Numbered from the stretch's first letter, positions 43,339 through 52,416 are shown. The stretch: 64,000 bases of DNA from an uncultured Lachnospiraceae bacterium (GCA_910583615.1 CAJTXP010000004.1:51873-115872); one strand, 5' to 3'. The notes: a model not told the origin generated them from the sequence alone. A program made the numbers and translations.

Positions 43339-44374
43339 AGAAGCATACAGACAATGGAATGAAGCCGTTGTGCCGGACCGGATGCTGACGGACAGACTGC
43401 TTAAAAAAGCCGGGAAGAGAACCGGAACGCATATGTTCCGTTCATGGTACAGGACCGCTGCCGCGATTCTCCTTTTCTGCGCGGTCTTTTCCTTTTCCAT
43501 GCCGGTGCTGGCCGCCCATGTGGAACCGGTCTATCAGTTTTTGTATCTTCTGTCCCCGAAAGCCGCCCAGTATTTTATGCCGGTGCAGATGTCCTCTGAA
43601 GATCAGGGCATCCGTATGGAAGTGGTATCTGCCTGTGTTCATGAAGATACGGCAAAGATCTATATCACCATGGAGGATCTGGAGGGCGACCGGATCGACG
43701 GGACTACCGATCTTTACGACAGTTATTCCATCCATCGTCCCTTTAATTCCGTTGGAACCTGTGAACGTGCCGGCTATGATTCCGAAACCGGCAAAGTCTC
43801 GTTTTTAATTACGCTGAAAGAACGGGAAGAGGACTGGTCGAAACATCCGATCGAAGGAGATAAGGTCACTTTCTCCGTACAGGAATTTCTGAGCCGCAAG
43901 GCCAAATATGAAGATATTGTGATTCCGCTCAATCTGGCAGATGTCCCGCCGAATCCTGAAACCAGGAAGGCTGATCTGCATGGATACGGCGGAGCATATG
44001 AACTCTATGGCATCGGGGAAACGACGGATGTTCTGCTCCCCAATGTTTCCATGGATCTTCTGCCGGATCACAGCGTCACTTTGACGGCATGGGGCTACCA
44101 GAACGGCATGCTCCACATCCAGACCTCTTTGGGCAACACAAAAGAACATGACAATCATGGCTGTTTGTGGCTGGAAAACGCCAATGGAAAGCAGGACGCC
44201 GCCTACAGCATCTCTTTTTGGGACGAGACGGATCCGGAGCATCCGGTTACTTATCAGGAAGAAGTCTTTGACCTCTCCATGGAAGAACTGGCAGACTGCA
44301 CGCTGCACGGATATTATGTCATTTCCGGACAGAAGACGGAAGGCAGCTGGAAAGTCACTTTTCCTCTGGAGTGA
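43328..44374 (+). CDS. DUF4179 anti-sigma-like membrane protein (pair 2)
   Basis: 348 residues: short cytoplasmic N-terminus, one helix (AAAILLFCAVFSFSMPVLAA, ~43-62), then the DUF4179-like outside domain (IRMEVVSACVHEDTAKIYIT, DYDSETGKVSFLIT-like). It shares the plan, but little obvious sequence, with the protein at 41102. AAGGAGGAACACT precedes the ATG. Its 3' end overlaps the convergent ribbon-helix-helix gene by 20 bases. Confidence 0.83.
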   Translation: MNFKEAYRQWNEAVVPDRMLTDRLLKKAGKRTGTHMFRSWYRTAAAILLFCAVFSFSMPVLAAHVEPVYQFLYLLSPKAAQYFMPVQMSSEDQGIRMEVVSACVHEDTAKIYITMEDLEGDRIDGTTDLYDSYSIHRPFNSVGTCERAGYDSETGKVSFLITLKEREEDWSKHPIEGDKVTFSVQEFLSRKAKYEDIVIPLNLADVPPNPETRKADLHGYGGAYELYGIGETTDVLLPNVSMDLLPDHSVTLTAWGYQNGMLHIQTSLGNTKEHDNHGCLWLENANGKQDAAYSISFWDETDPEHPVTYQEEVFDLSMEELADCTLHGYYVISGQKTEGSWKVTFPLE

Positions 44375-44546
44375 TTTCAAACGTCTGCGGCCGGTCGATT
44401 TTCTTTCTCTGCCTTACACATTCTGTCAGCAGATATTCAATCTGACCGTTTACCGAGCGGAAGTCGTCTTCAGCCCACGCTGCGATGGCATCATATAATT
44501 TCGATGACAATCGCAGCGGGACCTGCTTTTTACGGTTATCCGCCAT
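44355..44546 (-). CDS. ribbon-helix-helix (Arc/CopG-like) small protein
   Basis: 63 residues: beta strand KKQVPLRLSSKLYDAIAAWA followed by DDFRSVNGQIEYLLTECVRQ matches the Arc/MetJ ribbon-helix-helix. It follows the SPFH gene with 1 base between, so it is in its operon and may regulate it. An antitoxin role is possible but no toxin-like partner is seen. Confidence 0.8.
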   Translation of the reverse strand: MADNRKKQVPLRLSSKLYDAIAAWAEDDFRSVNGQIEYLLTECVRQRKKIDRPQTFEITPEEK

Positions 44547-44547
44547 A

Positions 44548-45573
44548 TCAGTACAGGGTTCCTGTATTTACAATGGGCTGCGCGTCGTGGTTTCCGCAGA
44601 GAACTACCAGAAGGTTGGAGACCATGGCCGCCTTCCGCTCTTCGTCCAGCTCCACCACTTCGTTTTCACTGAGGCGCTCCAGCGCCATCTCCACCATGCC
44701 TACTGCGCCGTCCACAATCATTTTCCGTGCATCAATAATTGCCGAAGCCTGCTGACGCTGCAGCATGACAGCCGCGATCTCAGGCGCATAGGCCAGATAG
44801 GTGATCCGCGCTTCCACGATCTCGATGCCTGCTTCGTCAACCCGCTTCTGAATCTCGTTCCGGATCCTTTCTGCCACGATCTCGCTGGAACCCCGAAGGC
44901 TTCCTTCATCTGCGATGCCGTCGCCGGTCGTATCCACTCCCGGCGCCACATCGTAGGGATAAAGCCTGACGATGTTCCGAAGAGCGCTGTCGCACTGAAG
45001 AGAAAGGAATTCCTTATAGTTGTCCACGTTAAATACTGCTTTTGCAGTGTCCGTGATCTTCCAGGTAACGGCAATGCCGATCTCAACGGGATTGCCCAGG
45101 CAGTCATTGATCTTCTGGCGGTTGTTATTGAGTGTCATAATCTTCAGAGAAATCTTCTTTCCGGTATTTTCAAAAGCCACAGCCGCAGCAACTCCCGCAT
45201 CCAGGCCTGCAGCAGAGGCATGCTTTACATCTCCGCTCTGGTTCAGCCTTGTCTTTGCAGCCGGATTGACGCTGGTGCAGAAAGGATTGACACAATAAAA
45301 TCCATGGTCCTTTAAGGTTCCCACATATTTTCCAAACAGCGTCAGCACCAGGGCTTCCTGCGGTTTTAACACCCTCAGTCCGCACAGAGGAATCCAGCCG
45401 ATGCATAAAACCACAATGCAGACGACCATCAGTGCAACTGCCAGCGGACTCCAGATGTTCTGCATCCATATCCCGCTTAAGACGGTTCCTGCGATCGCCA
45501 GTGCATACAGGAACACGACCAGCAGAAGCGCAGTCATGCCGTTTTTTTTCTTACTTAATACGATTTCGTTCAT
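44548..45573 (-). CDS. SPFH/band-7 membrane protein
   Basis: 341 residues: two N-terminal helices (TALLLVVFLYALAIAGTVLS and LAVALMVVCIVVLCIGWIPL), then an SPFH domain (RVLKPQEALVLTLFGKYVGT, RNEIQKRVDEAGIEIVEARI) and a helical tail. Stomatin-type scaffold of membrane microdomains. Cotranscribed with the ribbon-helix-helix gene. The gap upstream (45574-45716) holds no gene. Confidence 0.88.
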   Translation of the reverse strand: MNEIVLSKKKNGMTALLLVVFLYALAIAGTVLSGIWMQNIWSPLAVALMVVCIVVLCIGWIPLCGLRVLKPQEALVLTLFGKYVGTLKDHGFYCVNPFCTSVNPAAKTRLNQSGDVKHASAAGLDAGVAAAVAFENTGKKISLKIMTLNNNRQKINDCLGNPVEIGIAVTWKITDTAKAVFNVDNYKEFLSLQCDSALRNIVRLYPYDVAPGVDTTGDGIADEGSLRGSSEIVAERIRNEIQKRVDEAGIEIVEARITYLAYAPEIAAVMLQRQQASAIIDARKMIVDGAVGMVEMALERLSENEVVELDEERKAAMVSNLLVVLCGNHDAQPIVNTGTLY

Positions 45574-45716
45574 TTGTATGGACCTCCATTATTTTGATAT
45601 CAAAATCATATCACTTTAATTTCAGAATGTCAACTAAAATATTCCCCTGCGGCAAAGGATTTTCAGGATGGACTTATGCAGCTGCCCGGTCATGTAAAAC
45701 GGGTTTGATAAGGGAT

Positions 45717-45788
45717 AAAGAACCGGCTCTGTCTGTCACAGACGGACTTGATAAGTCCGAATGACACAGACAAAGCCGGTTCTTTTTT
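45717..45788. terminator. large bidirectional terminator hairpin
   Basis: AAAGAACCGGCTCTGTCTGT pairs with the right arm around 45768-45786, ending TTCTTTTTT on the plus strand; an inner GGACTTGATAAGTCC adds a second stem. Terminates the gene ending at 45787 and insulates the SPFH gene. Its ACCGGCTTTGTC arm echoes the repeat at 48785. Confidence 0.75.
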
Positions 45789-46179
45789 ATTTCTTTTTAC
45801 TCAGAATGCGTATTGCCAGATAGAGATTACAGCCTGTATACAAGGCGCAAAAGGGTCTGTTATACGCCATGAACGGCCAATAATTCAGATATCCGGCGCC
45901 TCCTGCCTGGTTCCAGATTATAAGAATCAAAATGCCGACTGCCAGTATCCAGATGTCTTTTTGGCGGTTCATATACTTTAAAACCAAATCTGCCAGAAGC
46001 GCATAAGATATTCCGGATATCAGAAAAACAAGGATAAGCATCTTTTCTGCCATTGAAGAATCAAATGTATCTGAGAGAATTTTCTCTGCTCTCATTCTGT
46101 AATAAGGGAACAGGTACAGGCACAGGAATGGTAAGACTAAATCAACATAAACACATAACAGAACAGTTTTCCACGTCAC
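45787..46179 (-). CDS. small multi-span membrane protein, unknown
   Basis: 130 residues, about four hydrophobic helices (VLLCVYVDLVLPFLCLYLFP, MLILVFLISGISYALLADLV, IWILAVGILILIIW). Probable GTG start 46179, 11 bases after the flotillin stop, with only a weak ribosome site. Likely in the flotillin operon; role unknown. Confidence 0.6.
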   Translation of the reverse strand: MTWKTVLLCVYVDLVLPFLCLYLFPYYRMRAEKILSDTFDSSMAEKMLILVFLISGISYALLADLVLKYMNRQKDIWILAVGILILIIWNQAGGAGYLNYWPFMAYNRPFCALYTGCNLYLAIRILSKKK

Positions 46180-46190
46180 TTTTTTACTGT

Positions 46191-47801
46191 CTATTTCTTC
46201 TCTTCCTCCTCAAACAGATTTTCTATTTTCTTTTCCACATCCGGAATCCCGGATATATTGAGATTGCGGTTCACCTTTGCATCGTATGTATCCGCCTTCA
46301 CAATTTCCGCAAGATCAATTCCCACCGTCTCCTTCATGGATTCGAAAAGCTTTGTCATGACTGCGGGGACATTATCGGCCACGTCACTGACTCCTGTATG
46401 GTTACCGCCGCCTCCGATAATCGTAATTTTGTCGATCTGGCTCAAAGGTTCTGCAATCTTTCCTGCAATTTCCGGAAGTACATCGATCAGCATCTCCACC
46501 ATGGCTGCACGGTTGTATTTCTGATACGCCTCCGCCTTCTTCTCCATGGCTTCCGCCTCTGCCATACCTTTGGCACGGATGGCCTCTGCCTCCGCTTCTC
46601 CGCGGGCCTGGATACCGGCCGCCTCCTGCTCCATCGAATATTTGTTTGCTTCCGCCTGTGCTTTCTTCGCCAGCGCATCCTGCTCAAATTCATACTTTCT
46701 GGCTTCTGCCTGCGCTTTTTTCGCAACAGCGTCCTGCTCAGCCTCATATTTCTTTGCCAGAGCTTCCTGCTCCGCTTCGTATTTCTTTGCTTCTGCATCA
46801 CGCTGCCGTTTTGCCAGAGCCGCTGCCGCCGCCTGCTCCACCGCATAGCGATCCGCATCCGCCTTCTTGTTGATCTCTGCCTCCAGCGCCTGCTGCTTTA
46901 CAAGAACCTCCTGTTTACGGAGCTCCGCCTCTCTCTCAGCTCTGGCAATCTGCGCATTGACCGTCGCCGTCTGGATGATCTTCTGCTGCTCCTGTTCCTG
47001 AATCTGATAGGCGGCGTCTGCCATGGCTTTTTTCGTATCGGAGATCTGCTGCAGTTCCGCCTTCTTGATGGCAAGCTCATTATTCTTTTCTGCAATCTCG
47101 GTCTCCGAGAGCACTCTTGCATCATTGGAGGCCTTGTTCGCCTCCGCCTGGGCGATGGCCACATCCCGCTCCGCCTGCGCCTTTGCAATGGAAGCATCTT
47201 TCTTGATCTTGGCCGTGTTGTCTGCGCCAAGATCCTTGATCAGGCTGTTTTCGTCCGTCACATTCTGAATATTGCAGGATACGATCTCAATACCCAGCTT
47301 TTTCATATCCTTGGAAGCCTTTTCCATCACCTGGTCAGAAAAGGAATCCCGGTCTGTATTGATGGATTTCAGCGTCAGCGTGCCGATGATCTCACGCATA
47401 TTTCCCTGCAGAGAATCCTGCAGATCTTTTGAGATCTGATCCGGCGTCTTGTTCAGAAAGTTCTTTGCGGCCAGACGGATTCCTTCTGTAGTCGGATCGA
47501 TCCGCACCTTTGCCACTGCGTCCACATTGACATTAATAAAATCCGTAGTAGGCACGGACTGCTCTGTCTTGATATCCACAGTCATCTGTCCCAGATAGAG
47601 CTTATCCAGCCTTTCAAAAAACGGAACCCGGATTCCTGCGCGCCCGATCAGGATCTTGGGCTCTTTTTTAAGACCTGAGATGATAAATGCCCGGTCCGGC
47701 GGGGCCTTCACATACCCCATTCCCAGGATTACAATGATAACGACTGCCAGGATCAACGGTATTGCATACCCGATGATCGGCTGAATGGATACTGCCAGCA
47801 T
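46191..47801 (-). CDS. flotillin (FloT/YqiK-type SPFH protein)
   Basis: 536 residues from ATG 47801 (AAAGGAGGAAAAAATC ahead). N-terminal hairpin helix (IIGYAIPLILAVVIIVILGM), SPFH domain (KAPPDRAFIISGLKKEPKIL), long Ala/Glu/Lys coiled coil with repeated EAE/KYEAEQ heptads (~220-440), and a C-terminal oligomerisation tail. Organises membrane microdomains. No NfeD partner gene is adjacent. Confidence 0.92.
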   Translation of the reverse strand: MLAVSIQPIIGYAIPLILAVVIIVILGMGYVKAPPDRAFIISGLKKEPKILIGRAGIRVPFFERLDKLYLGQMTVDIKTEQSVPTTDFINVNVDAVAKVRIDPTTEGIRLAAKNFLNKTPDQISKDLQDSLQGNMREIIGTLTLKSINTDRDSFSDQVMEKASKDMKKLGIEIVSCNIQNVTDENSLIKDLGADNTAKIKKDASIAKAQAERDVAIAQAEANKASNDARVLSETEIAEKNNELAIKKAELQQISDTKKAMADAAYQIQEQEQQKIIQTATVNAQIARAEREAELRKQEVLVKQQALEAEINKKADADRYAVEQAAAAALAKRQRDAEAKKYEAEQEALAKKYEAEQDAVAKKAQAEARKYEFEQDALAKKAQAEANKYSMEQEAAGIQARGEAEAEAIRAKGMAEAEAMEKKAEAYQKYNRAAMVEMLIDVLPEIAGKIAEPLSQIDKITIIGGGGNHTGVSDVADNVPAVMTKLFESMKETVGIDLAEIVKADTYDAKVNRNLNISGIPDVEKKIENLFEEEEKK

Positions 47802-47905
47802 GATTTTTTCCTCCTTTGTCTTTTGCCGGTTTCCTGTTAAGAACATTATACTGCTTTGTTAAGATATTATCAATCCCAAATTATGAATCCGTATACCCGG
47901 CAATT

Positions 47906-48126
47906 CCGGACAGGTTGCTTTTCACGGGGGCTGTGCCCTGGGTCTCTGTGCTCTGCGCTCGTATGGAGTGTATCGGACATCGAAGCCGTTTTGTCCGTCT
48001 CATTCGGACAGGACTGTTCGTCTGCGACGGACAAAACGACTCCGCTGTCCGCTCCAGTCCACACAGCGCTGCAGAGCACAGAGACCCAGGGCACAGGCCC
48101 CACCTCATGAACAGTAACCCGGACAG
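47906..48126. repeat. ~220-bp palindromic repeat element (full copy)
   Basis: Outer arms GGTTGCTTTTCACG (47913-47926) and CATGAACAGTAACC (48106-48119), long main arms at 47927-47959 and 48065-48101 that are almost fully complementary, and an inner GTTTTGTCCGTC/GACGGACAAAAC stem. It fills most of the 47802-48182 gap, which otherwise shows no gene. Shares sequence with 11956-11991 and terminal motif with 24836. Confidence 0.85.
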
Positions 48127-48182
48127 TGACAAAAAAGAAATCCCCCCATATACTAACAAAAAGATCATGAAAACCGGTAACT

Positions 48183-48755
48183 ATGAACAGATCATGTAAT
48201 TTCAGCCATGTGACAAACGATTATCTGGCAGCTTTCGACTGCATTCTGTCCGAAATGACCGACAAAATGACTCATGCGGACCTGTCAGACAGTATTTCCC
48301 ACAATTTTATCACGCAGATGATCCCCCATCATCAGGGCGCCATTGAAATGGCGCGGAATATTTTAAAATACACAACGAATATTGCGCTTCAGAATCTCGC
48401 CCTTCAGATCATCACCGGGCAGACAAAAAGCATATCCGACATGCGCGGGATCCTGTGCCGGTGCGATGCCGTTCACAACTGCAAGGAAGATCTGTGCTGT
48501 TATCAGACCCGCACAGGAAAGATCATGCATACCATGTTTCATGAGATGAAGCATGCATGTTCCACCAACTGCGTCAACTGCAATTTTATCCGGGAAATGA
48601 TTCCCCATCACTGCGGCGCCATCGCCATGTCGGAAAATACGCTGCGGTACTGTATCTGTCCGGAGCTCATTCCGATCCTTGATTCGATCATCCGGTCGCA
48701 GAGACAGGAAGTGCAGATGATGCGGTGCATACTGCAGCGCATGGAATGCCGCTGA
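48183..48755 (+). CDS. tandem DUF305 His/Met/Cys-rich protein
   Basis: 190 residues, no signal peptide. Two copies of the DUF305 motif: QMIPHHQGAIEMARNIL (~43-59) and EMIPHHCGAIAMSENTL (~138-154), each followed by a Met-rich helix. Cys residues cluster between (CRCDAVHNCKEDLCC, CSTNCVNCNF). DUF305 proteins are often linked with copper or other metals; binding here is inferred. Flanked on both sides by repeat elements. Confidence 0.75.
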   Translation: MNRSCNFSHVTNDYLAAFDCILSEMTDKMTHADLSDSISHNFITQMIPHHQGAIEMARNILKYTTNIALQNLALQIITGQTKSISDMRGILCRCDAVHNCKEDLCCYQTRTGKIMHTMFHEMKHACSTNCVNCNFIREMIPHHCGAIAMSENTLRYCICPELIPILDSIIRSQRQEVQMMRCILQRMECR

Positions 48756-48781
48756 TATACGGAAATCACTTCAAAGACACC

Positions 48782-48855
48782 GGAGCGGACAAAAGAACCG
48801 GCTTTGTCCGTTCCAGTTCACACAGCGTTGCTGAGTACACAGACAGGAACGTGTT
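48782..48855. repeat. partial copy of the palindromic repeat family
   Basis: GGACAAAAGAACCGGC-TTTGTCC plus TTCCAGTTCACACAGCG-TTGCTGAG match, on the opposite strand, the end of this window (63936-63990) and the 48041-48080 arm of the full copy. Lies between the DUF305 stop and the J-protein stop. Confidence 0.65.
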
Positions 48856-48871
48856 TTACAACGATCCCTTC

Positions 48872-50536
48872 CTAGTACCACTCCTGCATGTCTCTTAATC
48901 TCAAGGAGGATTTTGTTCCTTCTCCAAGAATCATGGTTTCTCCATTATATTCGACCCGGAATCCACTGCCATCCTCCAGAACTGCGGTGTCTGCATCATA
49001 AAGCCGGAAAAGATGCCAGATATTTCCCGTTGTGATCCAGGTTACCCTGGACCACGTCTGATAACCGCTTAATACTATATCCGGCTCTTCGGTTGTATAA
49101 ACCGCTATAAACAACCGGCATATCTTTTCATCACCGTCATATAAGTCATACCACTCTCCTTCTTTGTCACCCCACTTTTCACACATGGCCTCATAGACAG
49201 GTCCCAGTTTCCGGTACTGCTGACTGGTCAGATTCCATGCTTCGTAATTGAACATATAAACCACATAGGATTTTCGGATGTTGGCAGACAGTTCCATTTC
49301 ATCGATCAGCTCATCCACCGTATAAATCTGTTCTTCCGACAGACTGGAATAAATCTCCCCTCCTTTTATCATAATATTCGGATATATCATATTTTCCATG
49401 CAGATTCCCACTTCATCGAGCATACGGAGATCTTCCTGTTCGCGAAACATCTCTGCAACCAGGCTGCAGAATTCATCAATATGGTCATAGTCAGGATAAT
49501 ACAAAGTGTCCGTTTTACCGTTCAGGACGTCCGATTGTACACCATATGACAGTCCGTACTGTTTTGCATAATATTTAAGAAGCATACCGCCATAATTATC
49601 TTCTGCCTTCTGATACTCTCTATAGCCGCTGACTTCCACTGTAATCGGTAATTCCGGATATTTTTCGGAATAGAGTTCGTACTTTCTTTCACTTTCAGAC
49701 GACGCATGTATTCGTTCCGGTGAAGAAAACTGTTCTTCTGGATACGTCTCCTGCATATAACGGGACACATAACGCTGATCTGCCGTCAGATAATGATATA
49801 TCAAAAAAGGCGCTGCTGCCAGAAACAGAATTACAACTATGCCGATTATTACGACTGTTTTCTCCTGAACAGCATGCCCGGTGTCAGTCTGCTGTTGTTC
49901 CTGTTCAACATCAGTCGTTATATCAGATTTGAAACGCAGAAATCGGGCAAGCTTTTTCGCATCTCCTCCGTATGCTGATCCATCGTTCTGAAAACCATAG
50001 ATATCCCACAGAATGCAGAGAAATTCTTCTTCATATTTCAGATCTCCATTGACAGCTTCTGCCAGAGAGGTCCGGACAAATGGATGCCATTTAATCTCCT
50101 GAAACTCTTCTGATCTCAGGTACTCTTTCCACCGTTCCATAACCGGAACGGTTCGAAAACTGTTTTCAAAATCTGCCCAGCACGACTGAAAATGCTCAAG
50201 ATATGTTTCCTGTTTTTGCAGATGCTCTCTAAAATAAGCAGCCAAAATCTCCTGCTCTACATCTTCTGCGGCAGCCTTCTGCAATTCTGTCTTTTCAGTT
50301 TCTTTTTTTTCCTCTTTTAATTCTTCTGATTCTATCCTCTGCGCTTCTTCTAAAAGAAGTTCAGATCTGTCATGGCTCTGCGCATACTCCAGCGCCTCCT
50401 GATATGCCTCATAGAGCAAACGGAATTCTTCCGGTTTTTCTTCCGGGTGGACGATTCTTGATCTGGCGGCATATGCCTGACGAATCATCTTTCTGTCGGC
50501 AGTCGGTTCTATCTGTAAAATATTCCATATATTCAT
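48872..50536 (-). CDS. membrane-anchored J-domain protein with HPE motif
   Basis: 554 residues. Residues ~1-60 are a J-domain (WNILQIEPTADRKMIRQAYA) whose HPD tripeptide reads HPE (IVHPEEKPEEF). A Glu-rich linker follows, then a membrane helix (VVIIGIVVILFLAAAPFLIY, ~228-247) and a ~300-residue outside domain of unknown fold. It is 23 bases after hscC. This mirrors the E. coli HscC plus DjlB/DjlC pairing. Confidence 0.78.
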   Translation of the reverse strand: MNIWNILQIEPTADRKMIRQAYAARSRIVHPEEKPEEFRLLYEAYQEALEYAQSHDRSELLLEEAQRIESEELKEEKKETEKTELQKAAAEDVEQEILAAYFREHLQKQETYLEHFQSCWADFENSFRTVPVMERWKEYLRSEEFQEIKWHPFVRTSLAEAVNGDLKYEEEFLCILWDIYGFQNDGSAYGGDAKKLARFLRFKSDITTDVEQEQQQTDTGHAVQEKTVVIIGIVVILFLAAAPFLIYHYLTADQRYVSRYMQETYPEEQFSSPERIHASSESERKYELYSEKYPELPITVEVSGYREYQKAEDNYGGMLLKYYAKQYGLSYGVQSDVLNGKTDTLYYPDYDHIDEFCSLVAEMFREQEDLRMLDEVGICMENMIYPNIMIKGGEIYSSLSEEQIYTVDELIDEMELSANIRKSYVVYMFNYEAWNLTSQQYRKLGPVYEAMCEKWGDKEGEWYDLYDGDEKICRLFIAVYTTEEPDIVLSGYQTWSRVTWITTGNIWHLFRLYDADTAVLEDGSGFRVEYNGETMILGEGTKSSLRLRDMQEWY

Positions 50537-50559
50537 CCATTTTTTATCCTCATCTGCGT

Positions 50560-52242
50560 CTATGGTTTCCAGTCATCAAGGCGGTCAAAAATGGCTTCCG
50601 CTTCCCGCAGCCTGTTTGCAATCAGCTGATCGTTTTGTTCACGCATACTTTCTTCGATCCGTTGAAGAACTTCGGCGATCTCTTTTCGTTCTTCACCTGA
50701 AAGCTGTGCAAACAGGCGTTCTCCTCTTTCCAGAACAAGCCTTGTGCGGATTCCACCCGAAGGCGCCAGCTTATATGCATTCAGTTCCTGCAGACGCTGC
50801 TTCAGTTCCTGTTCGGACAGCCGAAGAGTTTTGCATGTTACCACAACCCGTTCTGTCCGATTCTGATATCGGTCTGTCACTTCCACTTCCAGAATTCCGT
50901 TAATATCATAAGTAAAGCGAACCTCTATCTGCGCTTCCCCCCTGCGGACCGGAAGAATATCCATTTCAATATTTCCAAGCCTGACGTTTTCCTCGCAGTA
51001 ATAGGATTCGCCCTGAAAGACCCCAATGGAAATATGTGCCTGCCCATCATAAGCATTCGTATAATATCCTGTCTTGGAACTGGGAAGAATACTGTTTCGT
51101 TCAATAATCGGAGACATGATCGGCCTTTCGTGGTCCGAATGATTGACTATATTCGTTCCCAACGTAAAAGGACAGATATCTGTCAGCACCAGATCCCGGA
51201 TCTCCTGTTTCCGTTCCTTGATCCCGGCATAAGTACCAACGCCTGCCGCCACAATCTCATCCGGCGATCCAATCATACAGGGGCTTTTTCCAAGAAATGT
51301 CTGAAGAAACAGAAAGATTACCGGCATTCGGGAAGAGCCTCCCACCAGAACAATTTCATCGATTTCATTAATTGTCCTTTTGCTGTCCCTGAGTACATTT
51401 TTAATTGCCTGGCTGATTCGGTCAAAAAGTTTCTGGCAGGACTCGGCCAGAAGCATGTTTGTCAGAGTAAATGTTCTTTCTTCCGACCCGAAAGTAAGTA
51501 CGCTCTCCTTCTGCGAGGTCAGTTCCTTTTTGCACCGTTCTGACATCCGAAGCAGAGAAGCCCTTTCATTCTCCTTCAGTTCTTCATACATTATGCCAAC
51601 AGCTTCACAGAATCGGTGCGCAATCGTCTCATCAAAATCATTTCCGCCCAGATGATTATCCCCGCTGACTGCAATGATCTCGATTACATTTTCAAAAAAA
51701 TCCACCACGGAGACGTCGAGTGTGCCACCGCCCAGATCAAATATCAGATAGCTTCCCTCTCCTGACCGGCTGATTCTGCTGGCAGCAAGCGCTGCAGCAG
51801 AAGGTTCATTGACCAGACGTTCTACCCGCATACCTGCCAGCCTTCCTGCCTCCCGGGTTGCATATCTCTGATGATCATTAAAATATGCGGGTACGCTGAT
51901 GACTGCTTCGGTCACTTCCTCGCCAAGAAAATGTTCTGCATCCTCTTTCAGCTGACGCAGCACAAAAGAGGACAACTCCTGAGGAGTGAATGAACGCCCT
52001 GCCAGCATATACGTTTTCTCCGTTCCCATGTACCGTTTAAAAGAAGCGGCTGTATCCGAAGGATGCGTGACCAGTCGTTCCTTTGCCACTGCTCCAACAC
52101 AAATATCTCCGTTTTCATCTATACTTATTACGCTTGGCGTCAACGTCTGTCCCAATGCATTGGGAACCAGCTTGATCTGCCCATCCTGGCAGACGCATGC
52201 CAGACTGTTCGTTGTTCCAAGATCAATCCCTATAATTGCCAT
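50560..52242 (-). CDS. hscC: HscC-type Hsp70 chaperone
   Basis: 560 residues, HscC length (DnaK is ~610-640). Phosphate loop IGIDLGTTNSLACV, FDLGGGTLDVSVVDF, VLVGGSSRMP, and HscC-like LVLTDICPFTLGTN, MSPIIERNSILP and FTYDINGILEVEV. A short substrate/lid region ends the protein. Followed by its presumed J-partner. Stress role in the family is poorly known. Confidence 0.88.
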   Translation of the reverse strand: MAIIGIDLGTTNSLACVCQDGQIKLVPNALGQTLTPSVISIDENGDICVGAVAKERLVTHPSDTAASFKRYMGTEKTYMLAGRSFTPQELSSFVLRQLKEDAEHFLGEEVTEAVISVPAYFNDHQRYATREAGRLAGMRVERLVNEPSAAALAASRISRSGEGSYLIFDLGGGTLDVSVVDFFENVIEIIAVSGDNHLGGNDFDETIAHRFCEAVGIMYEELKENERASLLRMSERCKKELTSQKESVLTFGSEERTFTLTNMLLAESCQKLFDRISQAIKNVLRDSKRTINEIDEIVLVGGSSRMPVIFLFLQTFLGKSPCMIGSPDEIVAAGVGTYAGIKERKQEIRDLVLTDICPFTLGTNIVNHSDHERPIMSPIIERNSILPSSKTGYYTNAYDGQAHISIGVFQGESYYCEENVRLGNIEMDILPVRRGEAQIEVRFTYDINGILEVEVTDRYQNRTERVVVTCKTLRLSEQELKQRLQELNAYKLAPSGGIRTRLVLERGERLFAQLSGEERKEIAEVLQRIEESMREQNDQLIANRLREAEAIFDRLDDWKP

Positions 52243-52347
52243 ATATTATCTCTCCCCAGATACGCGCAGCAGAACAGCGTATATTGTTAAAACGCCCCCA
52301 TCCGCCGGAACAGAAAGACTTGTTGCAGAACATCATAAACGGAAACA

Positions 52348-52391
52348 TGACCTGGAACACAGCATTGTTCACATGCTTCAATTCCAGGTCA
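52348..52391 (-). terminator. hairpin after the nudix gene region
   Basis: TGACCTGGAA (52348-52357) pairs perfectly with TTCCAGGTCA (52382-52391). It lies 26 bases past the nudix stop on the minus strand; the U-tract is weak. Confidence 0.5.
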
Positions 52392-52416
52392 GTTAAAAAT
52401 TTTCTGATATTGCCAG

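Noticed and set aside
45717..45788. Possible small RNA or repeat element
   Set aside because: Perfect stem with a strong T-run at a gene end is explained as a terminator; similarity of one arm to the repeat family is short.
46053..47432. 459-residue plus-strand frame rich in Leu, Arg and Phe
   Set aside because: Mirror of the flotillin coiled-coil on the other strand; no ribosome site or family features.
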